Source: Cryptomeria japonica (Eukaryota > Streptophyta > Pinopsida > Cupressales > Cupressaceae). Taken from it: a stretch of 64,000 bases of DNA. The notes under the pieces are model-generated. The model searched no databases. It was not told where the DNA came from and worked only from the letters and a program-made list of their open reading frames with translations. Shown piece by piece: positions 59,201-64,000 of the stretch (position 1 is its first letter; every line of letters begins with the position of its first letter). The translations under genes were made by a program, and so were the position numbers. The stretch is from positions 147,499,744 to 147,563,743 of the forward strand of contig NC_081407.1 of assembly GCF_030272615.1 (NCBI RefSeq), read 5' to 3'.

Positions 59201-59600
59201 CTATCTTGGTTCACCACTGGTGCTAGCTTCTTTTCCTTTTCTAGATGGTACAACAAAAGCTTTAAAAGCTAATTCAGTCTTTTGAACACTGCCATCAAAA
59301 CTATTTAGCTCATAGGCTGTCAACTTTGCAATGATGGAGTCTAGGGATACCTTAGTCTTGTCTATTGATCTCATCTCCTGAATAGCAGTAACCCTTATTG
59401 CATAGACCAGCAATAGGGATCTCAGGACTTTGCTTACCACAGTGGAATCTTCCATTTTACCACCTGCACTCTTGATATCTCCAACAACGGTTTTGATTCT
59501 TATTCCACACTATTGAATGGTCTCACCTTCATGTTGGCAATATAGCATTATAACAGACAATGAAAGATTGTTGCCATTTCAATAAGGATATTGAGAAGGT
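59201..59600 (-). pseudogene. Copia-3 gag, C-terminal part
   Basis: Segment 59455-59201 is open, with GKMEDSTVVSKVLRSLL typical of copia gag. Upstream to 59600 the frame is the same but carries a TAG. The N-terminal part lies beyond the inserted LTR at 62031-62390. Confidence 0.85.
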
Positions 59601-62014
59601 TGTTGATGATTATGATTAAGTATGTTTATTGCCTTGATATTATTATTTTCTCATTGATGTCAAGAAATTGATTTTCTAATTCAGTATGATGTTGCCATAT
59701 CTTGAGAAGTGTGATTTAAAGATTATCAAGATGTCGGTAAAAGACATAGGAAAGAATATGATGAATAAGGGGACGAATAAGGTATTCAATGGGCAACTAT
59801 TACCGAGTTAGACAATGATGAGATCATGATGTTTTAGATTGTTTTAACATCGTACATATGTTGTAAATTGTAAAGGTTAATACTATACTATGTTATCAAG
59901 CAAAGAACCTAGTCAGTAAACCCTAAGGTTATCGCTATCAGTTAATGAAGATAGAATGTCTACTGAGTGAATTTTAGTATTTATCGAGTGGTAACCGAGC
60001 TATAACAGAATGCATTAAATGTTTGCATGTGTTATTTAATGAAGGAAGCTGATGAGCTGGAACTGATTGAATGATTGGTATGTCGTTAATATATTTTCCT
60101 AATGAATCTAAGGCAATAGAAAGTCGGCATGAAGATCTACAATGCAGATTGAACCGCAATACCTTGGCACAAGTTCCAAGAAATATATGCAAGTTCCTAG
60201 GTGAGGTAAAATGATTTCAGATCGAAAGATGCATTGAACCTAGACAAGATCGAAGATCTAATGGCTATGATTGATCATGGGAAATGTGATCAAGGAGATT
60301 AAGCAGTTACCTAATTGTTTATAAATAGGAAACTATTGATAAATAATGGATGCGGGCAAGTGTATGCACAAGGATGCTAGGTGAACTCACAAAGCTGGTT
60401 CCCACTTTTTGGTACATCCTGATTTTTGCTGAAATCATACAATTTTTGGAAAATATAATTATTTAAGCTTTAAGAGGTCCCATTTGAAGTAATTAATTGA
60501 AGAGAGTTAGATCAAAGGCTCTTAGATCAAAATTTCTTGGATAGAACCTCTCTACTTCTAAATCATACTTGCAATGGAGTCTCATTTGCATCTATCAAAT
60601 GTTGATAAAAAACCAATTTTACATTAGCTTTTCAAGGGTCAAACGAATTCATTTAGAAGTTTTGTTTTCTTGAGGATTTAGTCCTTATTATAAGCTTTCC
60701 AAATAGTATAATTTTTAATATATTTAAGTTTATTAATATATTTTTATTTTATTTTTTATGATGTAGGTTTTTCACCGAACATGAACTTCTTTGTTCAATG
60801 CATTGGGAAAAATAGCAAACTAATTCAAAAAAATTCTGAAAAATATCTATGCCCTAGGTATTGATGTCTTCTTTCTAACAAAAAAAAATAAAACTTAATT
60901 TTGATATATATAGAGCAAGTTATATGTTCAAACGTACACCTATATCTAAATTATAATTAGTTGGACTTCAAAACTTAATAAAATAAAAAATATTCAACAT
61001 ATCACGATCAAACCAACTGCATGCCCTAGGTATTGATGTTACAAACCAAAATTTAAAAGAGATAAGTTTTTATCATTTATAAAAAAAAAATTATACATTT
61101 CGGGATGCACATCACTCTTAAAAAATGTTGTTTCCTATAAAAAACTACTTTTGAGGGAGATGGAAAAATCAATAAAATTTTATTAAAAAAAATTTGAAAA
61201 AAATATATTTAGAATCTACAAAAAGGATGTTACAAATCACTAGTTTACATCATCTTCAAATTCTTAACGATTTAAAAGTTATAGGTGTCAGAAAGTGAAG
61301 GCTTTTTGCAAAATGTTCATCTAAGTGTCAAAGTTGGTCAAAAAGTGGGAACCAATATTGTGAGTTCACCCTGCTACATATTGATTACCGAGCACAGAAG
61401 CTTGAAGACTTGTTTGAATAATAGAGTATAGAAGCCCAGTAGATAGACAAGATTAGTTCTATGTCTAGATTGTATTGAACAAATAAGAGTCTACTTTAGC
61501 ATTTTAGATGTGAAGTCACAGATAGATTTTATTACTGTTATTTTGTGAAAGTGATAGAAAATCTCTTAACTGAGTGGACTTAATAGTCTTATTTGTAAAA
61601 CCCTCTAGCAAGGTGACATTTTGATTGAGTGTTTGAAATCCTTTAACAAGGTCACTTCTAATAAGGTGAAGATCCTAACAGATCTGAGGGAAATCCCTTA
61701 ACCAGGTCACATCTAGCAATTTGTTTGTAATCTTTAACAGGATTTGCTTTTAACTGAGCATACTCTAGAAGAGTATATTTCTTAGTGGGTCCGAAATCCC
61801 ACAATGGTTTTTCCCTATTTGGGTTTCCACGTTAAATATGGTGTTATGAGTTTTATGATGTTTATATGCTTTTGAGTTTGCATGTTTAACAGTTTTGGTT
61901 ATATTACTGAAATATATGTTATCGAGGTTGAATCTGATGTTTTTATGGAAGATTAAGTTTGTATGATTCACCCTCCCCCGTCTCATCTTGTTGGCTATTG
62001 AATCTGTACTTACA
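59601..62014 (+). repeat. E: plus-strand copia-type LTR inside Copia-3 gag
   Basis: Starts TGTTGATG and ends TTACA in a style typical of copia LTRs, including 'cccacaatggtttttccctatttgggtttccacg' and a C-rich 'tgattcaccctcccccgtct' close to the end. A primer-site-like TTTAGTATTAGAAC follows at 62015-62028. It is opposite in orientation to Copia-3. I found no TSD, so it is probably a truncated insertion with a 5' LTR and little else. Boundaries are approximate. Confidence 0.6.
60380..61371. mobile_element. M2: second copy of the M1 inverted-repeat element
   Basis: Ends GGTGAACTCACAA and TTGTGAGTTCACCC, with TGGTTCCCACTTTTT adjoining on both sides, flanked by TGCTA (60375-60379 and 61372-61376). 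In reverse orientation it matches M1 from its right end through about 700 bp ('ttcatgttcggtgaaaaacc' and other blocks). The remaining 390 bp or so at its left end differs from M1. Non-coding. Confidence 0.85.
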
Positions 62015-62030
62015 TTTAGTATTAGAACTA

Positions 62031-62390
62031 TCACTTCAACCATCCACATGTCTTCAAACTTTCCTCTAAGGCTTTCTTCCTTAACTTGTTTACATGCTCA
62101 TCACTGCCATAGATATTTTCAAGAGTATCCCATACCTCTTTGGGATTTACTTTATCTTGGACATCAATAAACTCAATGTTAGATAAACTACTAATTAGGG
62201 CTTCCATGACTTGCCCATTCTCCTGCATCTCTCTCTTTTGGTCATCGGTGAGAGTATCGGTAGGGGCAACATAGGCATTCTCAACATAGCTCCAATGTTG
62301 AGCACCCATGCTTCTGATGTATATCTTCATTCTATCTTTCTATATACTGAAATTTTCTCTTTTAAACTTTGGACCTTCCCTCTTCATCAT
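62031..62390 (-). pseudogene. Copia-3 gag, N-terminal part
   Basis: From the ATG at 62390 the frame has a TAG at about 62341 and then MKIYIRSMGAQHW, a Gln/Asp-rich stretch and VWDTLENIYGSDEHVNKL, typical of the copia gag N-terminal domain. It ends at the inserted LTR. The primer site TGGTATCAGAGC (62460-62449) is a perfect match to the initiator Met tRNA type. Confidence 0.88.
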
Positions 62391-62461
62391 TAGATTGGGA
62401 TCTTTACCTCAAGTGGTTAAGCTTATAACACAGAGGACCTGGAGGATGCTCTGATACCAAT

Positions 62462-63931
62462 TGATAACTTAATGATGAAAGAATAGTACCAAACTGGTAC
62501 TAAGAGGGGGGGTGAATCAATACCGACAAAAACACAATCTTAAACTGGTTTGTCAGTAGACATTGTGCACTGACAGACAAACAGTAACACCAGTCCTTAA
62601 ACAGAGTACAATCGACAAAACCCAGAATAACTGAGACAAGCATAAACCGGTTGACACTTATCTTCTCATATAACCTAACACTTCATTTCCATTTCACCCT
62701 AATACATGAACAGGTAATCTACCATCAAAAATATACATATAAGCAACTAGATCAACATGATTCACCACTTGACAGAAAACAACATAACATCACATGAAGA
62801 AGACATCACACATGACACACATATTTTTCACGTGGAAACCCAACTGGGAAAAACCACGGTGGGGATGAATACCCACAAGCTTATTTTTGAACTCTTTGGA
62901 AGTCCGCTCTATTAGGAGCCTTGTTTGATTAAATACTAATACAATAGGTTTTGTTAGGAACTGATCCTATTAGGGATCACCCGGTTACGGGATGGCTAGA
63001 ATACCTAGTAAAGGGTTAAACCCTGTTAAAGGTTACCTTGTTAGAGGATTTCAAGAACTCAATGGTTTTGAGTCACCCTATTAAAGAATTTACAACAAGC
63101 CAGTTAAGGCTACCCTGTTAAGGGATTTTCCAATTGTTGAGGTGGTTAGAGATCAACAGGTATTACAATGATTTGGTAATAACACTCAATACCAATGCAG
63201 ATCCTCTTAAGCTCCTCTTCACCTTCTGCACTTACACTCTGTAGGTATCACTTCTCTCCTCTAGTCTGGCAAGAATCATGTATCTCTTCTCTTGGACACA
63301 CACACACAAATTTTGCCAACAACCTCAGAAAGAGATACAACATTGACCTTATAGGAAAATAGATAGGTCAATAGCATAAACCCTAAACCCTAAACCTGTT
63401 AGATTAATGAATTCAAACAGTTCAATCCTAACCATTGAGCACACTACATTAAATGCAATAGTCTTGATCCAATCTCAAGACATTCTCCATCGTCCATTTT
63501 CCACCAATTTCATGGCAGCTGATAACCCATCACACATTATGACCATTTAGAGACTTCACACATTCCCAAGGTAGATAGGAACAATCTCCTTCATGCAAGA
63601 TCCTTCACGCACACAAGGCTTATGTAGCAACATGATATGTTCATCGTTATCATGCTAACTCATCACACACAATCACCAATTGAGCCACATAGGCTTGAAG
63701 CACTTAAACTGGAAACCCTGAAGTTGAGACTACCAACCGGTAGTCATACAACGCTTCCATGTGCTAGTTCCCATAACCATATGTTGGCTCACCTTGAACA
63801 AACACACCACTTCACTTTGGCACAAATGTCGGTTCATAGTGTTAAACCAGTTTTCTTCTCTTCATAATATTGACATCAATGACAACATTTAATGTCATTA
63901 TGTCCTTATATCGGTTCACATAATGCCAATA
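62462..63931 (-). repeat. Copia-3 5' LTR
   Basis: Partner of 54075-55545, including the telomere-like 'aaaccctaaaccctaaacc' near 63378-63396. In plus coordinates it ends CCAATA, so the terminal dinucleotide has changed from CA to TA, followed by the TSD GACTT. Confidence 0.93.
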
Positions 63932-63936
63932 GACTT

Positions 63937-64000
63937 CTCTTCCATTACTTTCATCCAACATTCATCCTTTCTAGATTTTGCAAAAAAAATTGGCTCCACT
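63937..64000 (-). pseudogene. Copia-4 fragment, right of Copia-3
   Basis: The minus-strand frame FAKSRKDECWMKVMEE is the usual sequence just upstream of the copia RT. It joins in phase to 54074 once Copia-3 and one TSD copy are discounted. It continues beyond the window. Confidence 0.75.

Larger units (their letters stand above)
54075..63931 (-). mobile_element. Copia-3: complete Ty1/copia retrotransposon
   Basis: Direct LTRs of about 1.47 kb (54075-55545 and 62462-63931) flank gag, protease, integrase, RT and RNase H on the minus strand. The TSD is AACTT on the left and GACTT on the right, a single G/A difference. It is inserted in the RT of Copia-4. Gag is interrupted by the foreign LTR at 59601-62014. 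Without that it would be about 7.4 kb. Confidence 0.93.

Noticed and set aside
59601-62030. E as a solo LTR with a TSD
   Set aside because: No matching flanks were found and a primer-site-like sequence follows the LTR, so a truncated insertion is more likely.

Overview
This window looks like non-genic, repeat-rich nuclear DNA from a land plant with a large genome. A gymnosperm is my best guess, but the sequence does not fix the species. I see no convincing single-copy host gene, tRNA, rRNA or CRISPR array. Almost all of the 64 kb is LTR retrotransposons nested inside one another. The calls rest on terminal TG...CA ends, matching 5-bp target-site duplications (TSDs), primer-binding sites and reading frames that continue once an insertion is ignored.

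Layout of the left and centre. The oldest large unit is a minus-strand Ty3/gypsy element of Tat type, called G1 here. Its gag lies at about 47265-49985. Its pol lies at 17156-13687 and 6985-6281. An unidentified extra reading frame lies beyond pol at 4946-1680. G1 carries two large insertions. Copia-1 (6986-13681, plus strand, TSD AATAT) splits its integrase. A 30-kb block (17157-47259, TSD TTTTA) sits between gag and protease. The outer shell of that block (17157-21478 plus 47032-47259) behaves like one 4.5-kb solo LTR, called A. Inside A sits B (21479-47026, TSD CATAT), a plus-strand Tat-type gypsy element with an antisense plant-mobile-domain (PMD) gene between pol and its 3' LTR. B's gag is split by M1, a 1.1-kb non-coding terminal-inverted-repeat element (26501-27597), and by C (27825-35586, minus strand, TSD GAACC). 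C is an LTR element that encodes gag and protease but no reverse transcriptase.

Right flank. A 5' piece of a minus-strand copia element (Copia-2b, about 49990-52746) abuts the 5' edge of G1. Next comes a copia RT/RNase H fragment (Copia-2a, 52747 to about 53935) and another copia fragment (53936-54074, continuing at 63937-64000). That second fragment is split by the complete Copia-3 (54075-63931, minus strand, near-perfect TSD). Copia-3's gag is in turn interrupted by a plus-strand copia LTR (59601-62014), which hosts a second copy of the inverted-repeat element (M2, 60380-61371).

State of the genes. All coding regions are broken, mostly in one way: long frames with few indels but many in-frame TAG and TGA (some TAA) codons where Gln or Arg would be expected. 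This fits C-to-T decay of methylated cytosine. The most unusual items are a degenerate AGCGCT-type motif array present in both B's sense leader and the leader/intron of its antisense PMD gene, in the same orientation relative to each transcript; the different position of the extra RNase H domain in G1 and B; the unidentified extra ORF of G1; the gag-protease-only element C; and the two inverted-repeat elements that share a body but have different arms. All alignments were made by eye, so boundaries without a TSD are approximate.
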